Both the position numbers and the translations under genes were made by a program. Source: Kofleriaceae bacterium (GTDB taxonomy: Bacteria; Myxococcota_A; Polyangia; Haliangiales; Haliangiaceae). Taken from it: a DNA stretch of 64,000 nt. Position 1 is the stretch's first letter. Each line of letters opens with the position of its first letter. Below the pieces are notes generated by a model, which was given only the letters and a program-made list of their open reading frames with translations, was not told where the DNA came from and ran no database searches. This document shows positions 27,894 to 36,678 of the stretch, piece after piece. The DNA lies in contig JANTGM010000013.1 in NCBI GenBank assembly GCA_024762925.1, positions 1-64,000 of the forward strand. The letters run 5' to 3'.

Positions 27894-27932
27894 CGCCGGC
27901 TCTTTCTTCACGAGGGAGCCGGCGTTTTTTTT
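27894..27932 (+). terminator. Strong intrinsic terminator of rpsA
   Basis: CGCCGGCTC (27894-27902) pairs perfectly with GAGCCGGCG (27916-27924) and is followed by eight T residues (27925-27932). A second small hairpin, AGGTAC-TTCG-GTGCCT (27861-27876), with a UUCG loop, lies between it and the stop codon. Confidence 0.95.
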
Positions 27933-28003
27933 GCATTCGGTGTTTTTGCGTTCATCTGGTCAAGAACTAAGGCATCGCATTTTCGCGTTGTACAATTGTC
28001 CAA

Positions 28004-28429
28004 ATGGTTCGTTGGATGCGCGTTGCAGCCGCCGCCGCTCTGGTGGTCTCGCTGGTCGTCGTGGGGATAGGCATTGGTCTTTTCCTCGTGGCGAACAGTG
28101 GCTGGATCGCTGTGAGTGTGCCGCCGTGGCTCACCGGCATCTTTGGCAACCCCTCACTTGAACTCTGGCTCCCAGCCCTCATTGCCGGCTGGCTTGTCTC
28201 GGTGCTCACACTCGCCGCTCTCCTCGGTTGGAGCATGTACTACGTGTGGCGTCGTCGGCAGTATGAGAGCCTCATCGGACGCTTGGAGCGAGAGCTCACA
28301 GAGCTGCGAAACCTGCCATTCACAGCACCTGCGCCACTCGAAGATCTGCCTGAAGAGCCCAGCACCGAAACTGCTGCGATTCTCGCGTTTGCTGAGCTTG
28401 ATACTCGTCGTGCAAAGGCTGCGGAATGA
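28004..28429 (+). CDS. lapA: LapA-like inner-membrane protein (DUF1049)
   Basis: A 141-residue protein with two membrane helices (about 7-29 and 53-78). The pattern GLFLVANSGWIAVSVPPWL matches LapA/YciS family proteins, and a short coiled-coil tail (YESLIGRLERELTELRN) follows. In E. coli LapA works with LapB in controlling LpxC degradation and lipopolysaccharide levels. The stop codon overlaps the lapB start by 4 bp. The C-terminal 45 residues are Pro/Glu/Ala-rich and longer than in E. coli. Confidence 0.85.
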   Translation: MVRWMRVAAAAALVVSLVVVGIGIGLFLVANSGWIAVSVPPWLTGIFGNPSLELWLPALIAGWLVSVLTLAALLGWSMYYVWRRRQYESLIGRLERELTELRNLPFTAPAPLEDLPEEPSTETAAILAFAELDTRRAKAAE

Positions 28430-29856
28430 CCGCTGTACTGCTTCTCGCATTGGGATTGGGTGGGCTTGCGGCGGGCATTCTTGTGGGGCGCTACTACGTG
28501 CCCGACGATCGAGCTCTGCGGCGGACAGCAAGGCACGCACAGTCCTATATCAAAGCCATCAACATGCTCCTTGAGCGCGATCGGGATGGAGCCGTTGATG
28601 CCCTTGTGGAAGTCGTCGCAGAGAACGTCGATGACGTAGAACCGTACTTTGCGCTGGGAGCGCTGTTTCGCAATCGTGGCGAATGGGAGCGCGCGATTCG
28701 GGTGCATCAAGCCATCGAATTGCGAATGCAGGGCAACCGCAGCCTCTGTCAGCGGGCCCACTATCAACTCGCGCTCGACTTTCGTGCGGCTGGCATGCCC
28801 AGGCGTGCGACACGCGCTATGGAAGGCTGCCTGGAGGGAGACCCAAAGTCTGTCGATGCACTCCGAGCGCTTTGCAGTCTCTACGAGGAGCAAGGGCGAT
28901 TTGCCGAAGCTGCCGAGACCCTCAGTCGCCTGGCCAAGCTCGACGACAATAGTCACATGGATCGAGAGCATCATCTGCTCTGTGCTGCCGCCCAGCGCGC
29001 GATTGAGAATGACGACCTTGCGTCGGCAAAACGCTTTCTTAAGTCTGCTGAGGGAATCGTTGCAGACACTCCACACCTCTTGGTCGCATGGGCGGAACTG
29101 GCAGCGGCCAAGAGCAACTGGAAGGGCGCTAGCGCGCGATTGAAGCAAGCACTGAGTTTGCAGCCCGAAATCGTTTCCTACCTGGCAGGCCCGTTGAAAG
29201 CGGCGGAGATCGAATTGCGAGCGGGCAGTGAGTCGGCCCAACGAGACGCAACCGAAGGAGCGGCAAGTGCCCTGCTATCGGTTCACGACGATGTTGGGGG
29301 GGAGCCTTTGCTGGCTCTCGCATCAGCAGAACTCTTAGCTGAGGTGAATCGCGATGAGGCCACGGAACTCTTGCACAGGATTACCGATGACAATCCCGAA
29401 CTCTTGCCAGCGCGCGTAGCTGCTGCCCGTCTGGCGCTTGCATCCGGAAATGCCGAAGACGTTCAGCGTGAGTTGGCGGCTCTGGTTGGTGAGCAAGGAG
29501 TGCTTGAGTCTTCACTCGATGGTGTGTGGTGCTGCACCGCGTGTGGGCACCCAGCAGAGTTTTTCTCATGGCGATGTAGCGCGTGTCGTCACTGGGGGAG
29601 CCCGAGACTCGATCTTGGCTCTGTGATGCGTACCCCAGTAGCCTCTCGCCGAGAGCGCAGAAGCGAGCGCCGCTCTGGACACATGGGAACTGGCCGAGCG
29701 CTCCCCGAGGCCACCGTGGACTCCGGACTTTCCGAAGCGCAATTGCAGGTTGCGGGAAGCCGCTCATCGGCTCTCGGGCGCGCCGGCAAGTGGATGCGCG
29801 GCGCAATGGGCGTGGTACGAGGCACAAAAAAACGATCCTCCGATGACTCCGCGTAG
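28426..29856 (+). CDS. lapB: LapB-like tetratricopeptide protein with rubredoxin-like zinc site
   Basis: A 476-residue protein with an N-terminal membrane anchor (about 2-21), a series of TPR helices and a C-terminal rubredoxin-like metal site (Cys370, Cys373, Cys384, Cys387). This is the architecture of LapB/YciM, which couples lipopolysaccharide assembly to FtsH-mediated LpxC turnover. It is about 85 residues longer than E. coli LapB because of a basic, Ser/Arg-rich tail after the zinc site. It is translationally coupled to lapA by a 4-bp overlap. Confidence 0.9.
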   Translation: MTAVLLLALGLGGLAAGILVGRYYVPDDRALRRTARHAQSYIKAINMLLERDRDGAVDALVEVVAENVDDVEPYFALGALFRNRGEWERAIRVHQAIELRMQGNRSLCQRAHYQLALDFRAAGMPRRATRAMEGCLEGDPKSVDALRALCSLYEEQGRFAEAAETLSRLAKLDDNSHMDREHHLLCAAAQRAIENDDLASAKRFLKSAEGIVADTPHLLVAWAELAAAKSNWKGASARLKQALSLQPEIVSYLAGPLKAAEIELRAGSESAQRDATEGAASALLSVHDDVGGEPLLALASAELLAEVNRDEATELLHRITDDNPELLPARVAAARLALASGNAEDVQRELAALVGEQGVLESSLDGVWCCTACGHPAEFFSWRCSACRHWGSPRLDLGSVMRTPVASRRERRSERRSGHMGTGRALPEATVDSGLSEAQLQVAGSRSSALGRAGKWMRGAMGVVRGTKKRSSDDSA

Positions 29857-30000
29857 ACCATTGCGGGCTCTGCAGACAGCTTTGCTCTCATCTCAGTAGA
29901 GGCCCTGAAGCGACCCAGAGCAGGGCTTGCCTCAGAAGTCTCATAGAGCGTGCACAGCCACAGCCGCACCCGCGATTTCTGTGCTTAAATCTCCCGCAAG

Positions 30001-31392
30001 TTGGCAGACGAAACAGGCACTGTGGGTGGCGACGATGAGGGAGGCAAGGTCAATAAACCTGCGGCCGGTTGGCGGTCCGGCGGAAGCAAGGGGGGGGCTG
30101 GGGCCTGGTGGCAACGCACCGCAAAGCTCTGGGGCTTTTTGGGGTTCTGCATTTTCGTCTTGGTACTCGCTCGGGCTGTGGTGTTGCCATTCATCTTCGC
30201 CACTCTGCTTGCGTACATTCTAACGCCGGTCGTGCGCAGACTGGCCCATCGCAAAAACGGCTCGAAGCGAATGCCAGAAGGCGCCGCCGTCTTGATTTGC
30301 TACTTCGCACTTATCGGCTTCATTGCAGCATTTATGTTCCTGTTGCTTCCGCGTCTTTCAAAAGACGTGGCACGCATAGGCAAAGAGGCACCGGGGCTGT
30401 ACACCAAGCTAAACAACCAATGGGCACCGCAGGCGGCCGCGTGGTTAGAGAGCCGCTTTCCCTCGCTAAAATCCGCGGCTCCCGAAGCGCCTGTAGATGC
30501 TGTTGTCGCCGACGTGCCACTGCCCCCGGGAACGCAATTTGTCGTCACGCCCCTGCCTGATGGACGCCTTGCCGTGCAGCTTGAGCAAACCGGGCTGCAG
30601 GTCTCGCCATCAACCGATGGAGGCTTCACGCTAACTCCGCGAACGGAATTGCCAGAGGCGCAGAGCCTCGAGGACCGACTTCGCACTTGGGCGAAAACCA
30701 TGTTGGGAGGCATGCAAGGACAGCTTGGGGATGTCTTTCGAGCAGGTCAGAAGTTTGTTGCTGCTGTCATTAGCAGCATCTTCAAGTTCTTCCTCGTGCT
30801 CATGATCGCAGCGTTCATCATGCTGGACTTGCCAAAAATCCACAGCTTTGTTCGGGGGCTCTTTCCTTCTCGCTATCGAGACGACTACGACATCATCGTT
30901 GCCGGCATCGATAAGGGCCTCTCAGGAGTCATCCGCGGCCAGCTCATGATCTGCCTCGTCAACGGGGTGCTCACCTATATCGGTTTGGTCATCTTCTCCG
31001 TGAACTACGCGCTCATTCTCGCTGTGGTCGCTGCAGTCCTCAGTCTGATCCCAATATTCGGCTCGATCCTCTCTTCCATTCCCATGGTCTTGGTCGCGCT
31101 GGTTTCGGGAGAAGAGGGGCTGGATATTGCGAGGGCCGTCTTTATTTTGGCCTGGATCATTGGCATTCACTTTGTCGAGGCCAACCTGCTCAACCCGAAA
31201 ATCATCGGCAGTGCCGCCAAAATGCATCCTGTACTGGTGATTTTCGCCCTCGTTTTGGGGGAACACAGCTTTGGTCTCACGGGGGCGCTCTTGGCGGTTC
31301 CCACCGCATCCATCATCCAGGTTCTCTTCTTGTACTTCCGGCGCAAGGCCTGGAAAGTGGAAACTGGCGTAGTGCCGATCGTTTCTTCGTGA
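30001..31392 (+). CDS. AI-2E family (PerM-like) transporter with extra-cytoplasmic insertion
   Basis: A 463-residue multi-helix membrane protein of the AI-2E/PerM family, whose members export small molecules or act as antiporters; the substrate here cannot be told. The start is a TTG, since no better in-frame ATG precedes the first helix. Helices lie at about 42-75 and 95-115, with a large set from 250 to 430 including the family motif around GSILSSIPMVLVAL and LNPKIIGSAAKMHPVLVIFA. Between the second helix pair and the core, about 75 residues (155-228) rich in Pro and Thr are inserted; typical members have about 350 residues. Its stop overlaps a possible GTG start of the next gene. Confidence 0.88.
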   Translation: MADETGTVGGDDEGGKVNKPAAGWRSGGSKGGAGAWWQRTAKLWGFLGFCIFVLVLARAVVLPFIFATLLAYILTPVVRRLAHRKNGSKRMPEGAAVLICYFALIGFIAAFMFLLLPRLSKDVARIGKEAPGLYTKLNNQWAPQAAAWLESRFPSLKSAAPEAPVDAVVADVPLPPGTQFVVTPLPDGRLAVQLEQTGLQVSPSTDGGFTLTPRTELPEAQSLEDRLRTWAKTMLGGMQGQLGDVFRAGQKFVAAVISSIFKFFLVLMIAAFIMLDLPKIHSFVRGLFPSRYRDDYDIIVAGIDKGLSGVIRGQLMICLVNGVLTYIGLVIFSVNYALILAVVAAVLSLIPIFGSILSSIPMVLVALVSGEEGLDIARAVFILAWIIGIHFVEANLLNPKIIGSAAKMHPVLVIFALVLGEHSFGLTGALLAVPTASIIQVLFLYFRRKAWKVETGVVPIVSS

Positions 31393-31490
31393 GCTGGATC
31401 GCAAAGCATCTACCATGGGTGTGCGAGGCCGCATTGCGCCTCCGTGTGGCCTTTGGTACTCCTATGACTGTTCGTCGAGATAGCGATGAT

Positions 31491-32963
31491 ATGCGTCTAA
31501 GCAGAATGCGATTTAGTGCTCCGGCCCGCCGGCGGCGAGGTTCCGTCGTGTCGGCGGCCCTGGTTGCAAGTGGCATTGTTCTCGGTTTGTCACTCACCGG
31601 AGTGTCCACAACGTGGGCGCAATCCAAAGCGCTCTCAGAGCTGCCCGGTCCCCCATCGCCAGGAGCCATCGGCGAACAGGTCGCCACAGCGCTCTACAGT
31701 CGTGGCATGGCACTCTTTGAATTGGGCGACATCGCCAACGCCAAGAGACTCTTTGTCGAGTCGCTAGAGCGCAGCCCTGATGGCAGCCGAGCCGCAGATG
31801 CCCTTGGCATGCTTCGAAAGTGCAATGAGAAGCTCGGCATCCAAGACTTGGACGCAGGACGACCCGCAGCTGGTGGTGCGTCAAACATCCCAATCGACCC
31901 CTATGCAACCAACGGCGACACGCCTGTCGATCCATATGCCAATCCAGATGGCCCTGTCGATCCGTATGCGGTGGATCCCGGGCCTGGAGATCCGGGCGAC
32001 AACGTCGGAGGAGGCTTTATTGAGCCACCTGTTGGGCAACCTGTCGACGCAGCTGGCAGAGCGCACACCGAACTCATGGTCTCCGGTGGTGTCACGGGAT
32101 TCATCTTCGGGCTCGCACTCGCCGGGCCGCTAGACGAGGACTCTGAAGGCAATACTGGTGACATTACGGGGGCTGCCATTCCTGTCGCTCTTGCGGCTGC
32201 CGGTGGCGGCATTTACCTAGGAAGTTATCTTGCGAAAAAGTATGACCGCGCAGGTGGCAAGGCCCTGAGCTCTGGCGCAGTTTGGGGCATGTACAACTTT
32301 GCGCACATCGGCAATGTCTTTACCGGTGAAGACACCAATGGCAACGATATCTACCGAAGCATGGCTTTGGGGGGCCTTGCTGGTGGTGGCCTTGCTCACT
32401 TGTACGTGCGCAAGTTTGAGCCAACAGAAGGCGAAGTCTCAGTTGTGAATTCGGGCTCGCTCATCGGCACCGGTGTTGGGCTCATGCTTGGCGTCGCGAT
32501 GGATCCTCCGAGAGGCGACGCCTACTCACTCAATGCCACCCTGGGTTCTCTCGCAGGCATTGGCGCTGGCATTTACTTTCGCGATGACTTGGTGGCAACG
32601 CCAAAGCGCATGACCATCGTCAATCTCGGCGCTCTTGGTGGCGCGGTGGTGCCTTGGGTCCTTGTGTATCCACTGATGGATGGCCAAAATGGTGGTGACT
32701 ACCAAACCGCAGGCTTTCTCTCAGCCCTAACGATGGGTGGAGGCGCCTACCTGGCATGGCGTCTCACCAAAGACATGGTGCCTGTCAACAAGGACTCTCT
32801 TGAGCCAACGGCACTGTCAGAGGCGGCTCCTGCACTGCTGCAACGCAGTGAGAGTGGCCAGTGGAATCTGGCCTCCCCAGTGCCGAGGCCCATGCAGAAT
32901 CAGCGTTTAGCCCCCGCAACAGGGTTCAGCATGGGGGCCGACGTTCTAAGCGGCCGATTCTAA
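31491..32963 (+). CDS. Exported protein with a short TPR-like region, PVDPYA repeats and a Gly-rich hydrophobic domain
   Basis: A 490-residue protein if started at 31491, which gives a clean signal peptide (Arg-rich start, cleavage after Thr-Trp-Ala at 43). GTG 31389, overlapping the upstream stop by 4 bp, and ATG 31464 are alternatives. The mature protein begins with a helical, TPR-like stretch (ALYSRGMALFELGDIANAKR). Near-repeats of DPYA(x)n(P/V)VDPYA follow (about 31889-31980), then a long Gly/Ala-rich region with hydrophobic stretches that could be membrane-embedded or beta-barrel-like. I do not recognise the family. It lies between the transporter and the kinase gene and is likely co-transcribed. 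Confidence 0.65.
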   Translation: MRLSRMRFSAPARRRRGSVVSAALVASGIVLGLSLTGVSTTWAQSKALSELPGPPSPGAIGEQVATALYSRGMALFELGDIANAKRLFVESLERSPDGSRAADALGMLRKCNEKLGIQDLDAGRPAAGGASNIPIDPYATNGDTPVDPYANPDGPVDPYAVDPGPGDPGDNVGGGFIEPPVGQPVDAAGRAHTELMVSGGVTGFIFGLALAGPLDEDSEGNTGDITGAAIPVALAAAGGGIYLGSYLAKKYDRAGGKALSSGAVWGMYNFAHIGNVFTGEDTNGNDIYRSMALGGLAGGGLAHLYVRKFEPTEGEVSVVNSGSLIGTGVGLMLGVAMDPPRGDAYSLNATLGSLAGIGAGIYFRDDLVATPKRMTIVNLGALGGAVVPWVLVYPLMDGQNGGDYQTAGFLSALTMGGGAYLAWRLTKDMVPVNKDSLEPTALSEAAPALLQRSESGQWNLASPVPRPMQNQRLAPATGFSMGADVLSGRF

Positions 32964-32999
32964 ATATTTCCGCCTCCAGTGCGTCTATTTGGGACGCCA

Positions 33000-34541
33000 A
33001 TGCGCTCCTGTCCACATTGTTTCGGCCTGCAAGATGACGTCCTGGGCTTTTGCCCGGCGGATGGCTCTCCTCTTGGTGCCTCCGATCCGCTCTTGGGCAA
33101 GACCCTCGGCGGCCAGTTCGTGCTGCGCGAACGTATCGGGCAGGGCGGATGTGGCGATGTGTATCGTGCTCACCAGATCGGTGTCGAACGGCCTGTCGCT
33201 GTGAAGGTCTTGCATGCCACTGCTGCTCGCCAGGCGGAGTTTACGACCCGCTTTGCCCGTGAGGCCAGAGCGGCAGCACGACTCACGCACCCAAATATCG
33301 TCACGGTATTTCAGCTCGGGCAGAGCGAAGAGGGCATGCCCTACATCGCGATGGAGTGGGCCGACGCAGCTCCCATCGGTCGTGGCGCAGAGCCGCTGTG
33401 TCACGATGAGGTCTTGGATGCCGCCGAGCAAATCGCCTCGGCCCTGTGCGAAGCGCATGAGGTTGGCATTATTCACCGAGACCTGAAGCCAGAAAATGTC
33501 TTAGTAGGCCGCAGGGGTGGATCGGCTCACGTCACGCTAGTGGACTTCGGTATTGCAAAGATCGTCAACGCTGAACTCTTGCAGAGTGGGGAGACGCACC
33601 TCACGCGGCATGGGGTCGTCTACGGCACACCAAAGTACCTCTCGCCTGAGCAAGCGGGTGACCAACCGCTTGATGCTCGTGCCGACATCTATAGCTTTGG
33701 TGTCATGCTCTACGAGTTGTTCGCAGGGCAGTTGCCGTTCTCCTCGCACGGCATGGCATTGCTTGTAGACCACCTAAGCGCCAAGCCTAAGCACCTTGCT
33801 TGGCATGCACCCGACTTGGACCCTCGCATTGCCGCACTCGTCATGCGCATGCTTGAGAAGAATCCGAGCAAGCGGCCTGCAAGCGCCCGCGAGGTGTTGA
33901 GGGAACTGCGAGCTCTTCGAAGAGCTGCTCAGACGCCTGGTGTTCCCAATGCTCGCCCAATCCCGCGAAGCGCAAGCCGCGTTGGAACCCGCCTTGGGCT
34001 GATGGTGGCTCTACTGCTCTGGTTGGCGAACTCGGGATCACTTGCGCCAAAGAACGCCTCGGCAAAGATGGCGTTGCCTGTGCCGATGGCGAGCGTTGCT
34101 AGTCTCGAATCGGAGCGCACAGAAGATGCAGTGCCTGAGCCCACTGTCAGCGACCCACACGACCTTCTTCGAGATGAAGCCGAACTGGGCCGCACAATCT
34201 CGGTTCCACATCGCGCGCTCGTTGTCTCGTCCAGCAACTACACTCTGCGACTGCTCATGCCGGAATATGTTGGCGCCAATACTGAGCATGCACTGGCGGT
34301 AGAAGTCTGGGACAGCGGGGGCGAGCCTGTGCGTAACGATGCATTGGTCCTCGTCTTCACCGATGCCTCAGGTCACGAGCAAGGCGTTTCTGTGCCAGCG
34401 GGGGCCATAGCTGGACGATACGAAATCGCGCGCTCGTTCGAGCGAGAAGGAACCCACGCTGTGGCGGTTCTGCCAGACCGGGCAGGAGTCTCTCTGCGGG
34501 TGCACTTCGAAGTTGGGCCCGAAGCCACACCCAATACGTAG
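33000..34541 (+). CDS. Transmembrane Ser/Thr protein kinase with N-terminal zinc ribbon and exported C-terminal domain
   Basis: A 513-residue Hanks-type kinase started at ATG 33000, since a GTG at 32979 has no ribosome-binding site. The N-terminus has a Cys4-x2-Cys7...Cys18 zinc-ribbon-like turn. The kinase domain (about 39-300) is complete: Gly loop GQGGCG (47-52), Lys69, HRDLKPEN (159-166), DFG (182-184) and SPEQ. A transmembrane helix at about 330-347 leads to a C-terminal Ig-like beta domain of about 100 residues outside the cytoplasm, a possible ligand sensor. It should be active. It is followed by a methyltransferase and a pseudo-signalling protein, which may be targets or partners. Confidence 0.92.
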   Translation: MRSCPHCFGLQDDVLGFCPADGSPLGASDPLLGKTLGGQFVLRERIGQGGCGDVYRAHQIGVERPVAVKVLHATAARQAEFTTRFAREARAAARLTHPNIVTVFQLGQSEEGMPYIAMEWADAAPIGRGAEPLCHDEVLDAAEQIASALCEAHEVGIIHRDLKPENVLVGRRGGSAHVTLVDFGIAKIVNAELLQSGETHLTRHGVVYGTPKYLSPEQAGDQPLDARADIYSFGVMLYELFAGQLPFSSHGMALLVDHLSAKPKHLAWHAPDLDPRIAALVMRMLEKNPSKRPASAREVLRELRALRRAAQTPGVPNARPIPRSASRVGTRLGLMVALLLWLANSGSLAPKNASAKMALPVPMASVASLESERTEDAVPEPTVSDPHDLLRDEAELGRTISVPHRALVVSSSNYTLRLLMPEYVGANTEHALAVEVWDSGGEPVRNDALVLVFTDASGHEQGVSVPAGAIAGRYEIARSFEREGTHAVAVLPDRAGVSLRVHFEVGPEATPNT

Positions 34542-34589
34542 AGCACTGGGGCTAGCCCGAGGTCGGTGTGCGGCGATACAGTTCGGCTC

Positions 34590-35390
34590 ATGGATGTAGC
34601 CAGCCTGTTGCGCTGTCCCCAGTGCAAAGCAACCGAGCTTTCGGTTCAGAGCAAGCAGATGATTTGCGCCGAGTGCGGCTATTGCTGTCCTGGGCGTATG
34701 GGGTTCTACGATTTCATGGACCAGGCGATGAACAAACGCGTGGCCTCTACTGCCGAGCAACGCTTCATGGAGAGCGAACTCGTCGCACGAGTCTACGAGC
34801 GAGTCTGGCGGCCCAACTTCGTGCGTTTGATGGCGGGCAAGGGAGCCGAGGCACTCACAGGCGGCTTTGCCGGCGAGTTCTTCATTCATAAAAACTCGCT
34901 CAGCATGGACGAGCGCGATGGACCATGGCTTGATCTGAGTTGCGGACCGGGAATGTTCTCACGCGCAATGGCATCGGCCAGTCCCGGTAGCTGGGTCATC
35001 GGACTCGACATCGCTCGGTCAATGGTGGAGGTCGCTGCCTCTCGCGGCCGCGGCTATGACAACTTGGTTTTCATTCGCGGCGATGCCCATGAGTTGCCGA
35101 TAGATGATGGGTGCATCACAGGCGTCAACAACAGTGGTGCGTTACACGTCTACGACGATCCAGAAGCGGTCTTCACCGAGATTCTGCGCGTGCTCAAACC
35201 CGATGGCCTCTTTGTCGGTAGCACCTTTGCGCCCGCCAAGAGTTTGTTTGGGAGGCTCTCGTCTCAAGTTGCGGGCATTCGGCGGTTTGCCCCGTCGGAG
35301 CTTCGGGCTTGGCTCTCGCGAGTGGGCTTTGCCGACTACGAAGAAGTTCGGCTTGGGGATGCCTTCATCTTTCGAGTGCGCAAGCCGTGA
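34590..35390 (+). CDS. SAM-dependent methyltransferase with N-terminal zinc ribbon
   Basis: A 266-residue class I methyltransferase. I start it at ATG 34590 rather than the GTG at 34566. Residues 9-33 form a zinc ribbon (Cys9, Cys12, Cys26, Cys29). Motif I is DLSCGPG at 115-121, followed by GLDIARSMVE and the late motif RVLKPDGLFVGSTF. The combination with a VYERVWRPNFVRL block resembles the plant plastid-type methyltransferases and RlmA-like ribbons. The substrate is unknown. It overlaps the next gene by 4 bp (GTGA), so the two are translationally coupled. Confidence 0.85.
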   Translation: MDVASLLRCPQCKATELSVQSKQMICAECGYCCPGRMGFYDFMDQAMNKRVASTAEQRFMESELVARVYERVWRPNFVRLMAGKGAEALTGGFAGEFFIHKNSLSMDERDGPWLDLSCGPGMFSRAMASASPGSWVIGLDIARSMVEVAASRGRGYDNLVFIRGDAHELPIDDGCITGVNNSGALHVYDDPEAVFTEILRVLKPDGLFVGSTFAPAKSLFGRLSSQVAGIRRFAPSELRAWLSRVGFADYEEVRLGDAFIFRVRKP

Positions 35391-36655
35391 GTGAGGAGGC
35401 TGACCGGGCCACTGTTCTGCTCTACATGGTGGCCCCGGGGGAACGCGAAGCTCTGCAGTCTCGATTGGCTGCAAGCGGGGTGGAGGCGATCGCCATTTCC
35501 CATGCTGCGGACGCTGCCAAGAGCTTGCAAGCCAATTTGGTGTCGGCCTGTTTTGTGGAAGTGAAGGCGGGGGATGACGCCGGGCTCGCACTTATTGGGG
35601 ACCTTCGCGCGAGCATGCTGGGCAAATCGATTGTCGCGCTCACGTCGAACCGAGATATGGATTCGCGCAAAGCAGCACGAGACGCTGGGGCCAACGACTA
35701 CCTGGCAACGCCCATTCGCAATATCGACTTGGAAATGCGCTTGGCCCGATGCCTGGAGCAGACTGATGTCATCGCACCTCCGCAGAATCACGTCGAGCCC
35801 GAGCACTCACCAGATCCGGAGCAACCCCCAGCAGGCGAGTCGCTGGATTTTGGTGAGGATTCGGATCTTGTGGAGGCACTCGAGGATGCCCATCGGCAGA
35901 TTGCTGTTGCCCGCGCGCTCGCAGTCGATGCGCGAAAGCAGGCAGAAGCCGCCCAAGCGGAGGCGGAGATTGCCCGCAAGGACGCTGCTGCATCGCGGGC
36001 GCTAGCGGATCGCGCCGCCCGCGAGATGCTTGAGCGCGAAACACAGACCCGGCAGCTTCAGAGTCAAGCGCACACACTTATTGAGGTTGCCGAGGCGCGC
36101 AATGCTGCGATTCGTCGGGAGCCCATCATGGCTCCAACGGTTTCCGGTGAGTCTTACAAGTCGGATGTAGACGAACTAACCGGGCTGCTCGGCGAAGGGC
36201 CCTTGCAGGACCATCTCGATCGCGAATACGCCCGCTCGCGACGCTACGGCCATGCTCTCTCCGTTCTTCTTCTAGACGTCGACAAGCTCAGTCGATATTG
36301 CAAGCGCCACTCAAAGGCCGCAGGTGACGCTGCACTTTGTCTGATCGCCGACGTCTTGCGATCCGCACTTCGAAGTCCAGACATCGTGGCACGACTCGGT
36401 AGCGATGCCTTTGCCATTCTTGCAACCGACACCAGTGAGGATGAGGCCCTGTTGCTCGGCGATCGACTTCGCGCGGAATTGGCGAAAGAAAGCAAGCACG
36501 GCTCTTGGCCCCCCATCACTGTCTCGATAGGGATTGCGAGTGCACAGCGACTCTCTGTGGCGCGAGCCTTCGACCTTCTGAGGGCGGCCGAGAGAGCCAT
36601 GGCCGAGGCCAAGAGTGGTGGGCGTGACCGCTGCTGCGCCGCCATAGAAGGATAG
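35387..36655 (+). CDS. Receiver-like / coiled-coil / GGDEF-like protein, both domains apparently inactive
   Basis: A 422-residue protein from a GTG start that overlaps the methyltransferase stop. Residues 8-122 fold like a response-regulator receiver, but the acidic pocket is missing, the phospho-acceptor Asp is replaced by Glu58, and the conserved Lys by Thr108. An Ala/Glu/Arg-rich coiled coil spans about 157-245. Residues 260-418 match a GGDEF domain, but the signature reads Gly-Ser-Asp-Ala-Phe (338-342) and the metal/substrate block Asp-Val-Asp-Lys-Leu lacks the usual Phe-Lys and Asn-Asp. It is likely a constitutive scaffold or cyclic-di-GMP-pathway regulator rather than a cyclase. Confidence 0.85.
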   Translation: MSEEADRATVLLYMVAPGEREALQSRLAASGVEAIAISHAADAAKSLQANLVSACFVEVKAGDDAGLALIGDLRASMLGKSIVALTSNRDMDSRKAARDAGANDYLATPIRNIDLEMRLARCLEQTDVIAPPQNHVEPEHSPDPEQPPAGESLDFGEDSDLVEALEDAHRQIAVARALAVDARKQAEAAQAEAEIARKDAAASRALADRAAREMLERETQTRQLQSQAHTLIEVAEARNAAIRREPIMAPTVSGESYKSDVDELTGLLGEGPLQDHLDREYARSRRYGHALSVLLLDVDKLSRYCKRHSKAAGDAALCLIADVLRSALRSPDIVARLGSDAFAILATDTSEDEALLLGDRLRAELAKESKHGSWPPITVSIGIASAQRLSVARAFDLLRAAERAMAEAKSGGRDRCCAAIEG

Positions 36656-36678
36656 GTATGAGCGAGAAGCCCGATTGG

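Noticed and set aside
28240-29241. A 333-codon minus-strand frame over lapA and lapB
   Set aside because: It is antisense to recognisable TPR and zinc-site coding sequence and has no family features of its own.
29902-29926. A GCCCTG...CAGGGC hairpin after lapB
   Set aside because: The stem is short with a 13-nt loop and no T-tract. It is too weak to list as a terminator.
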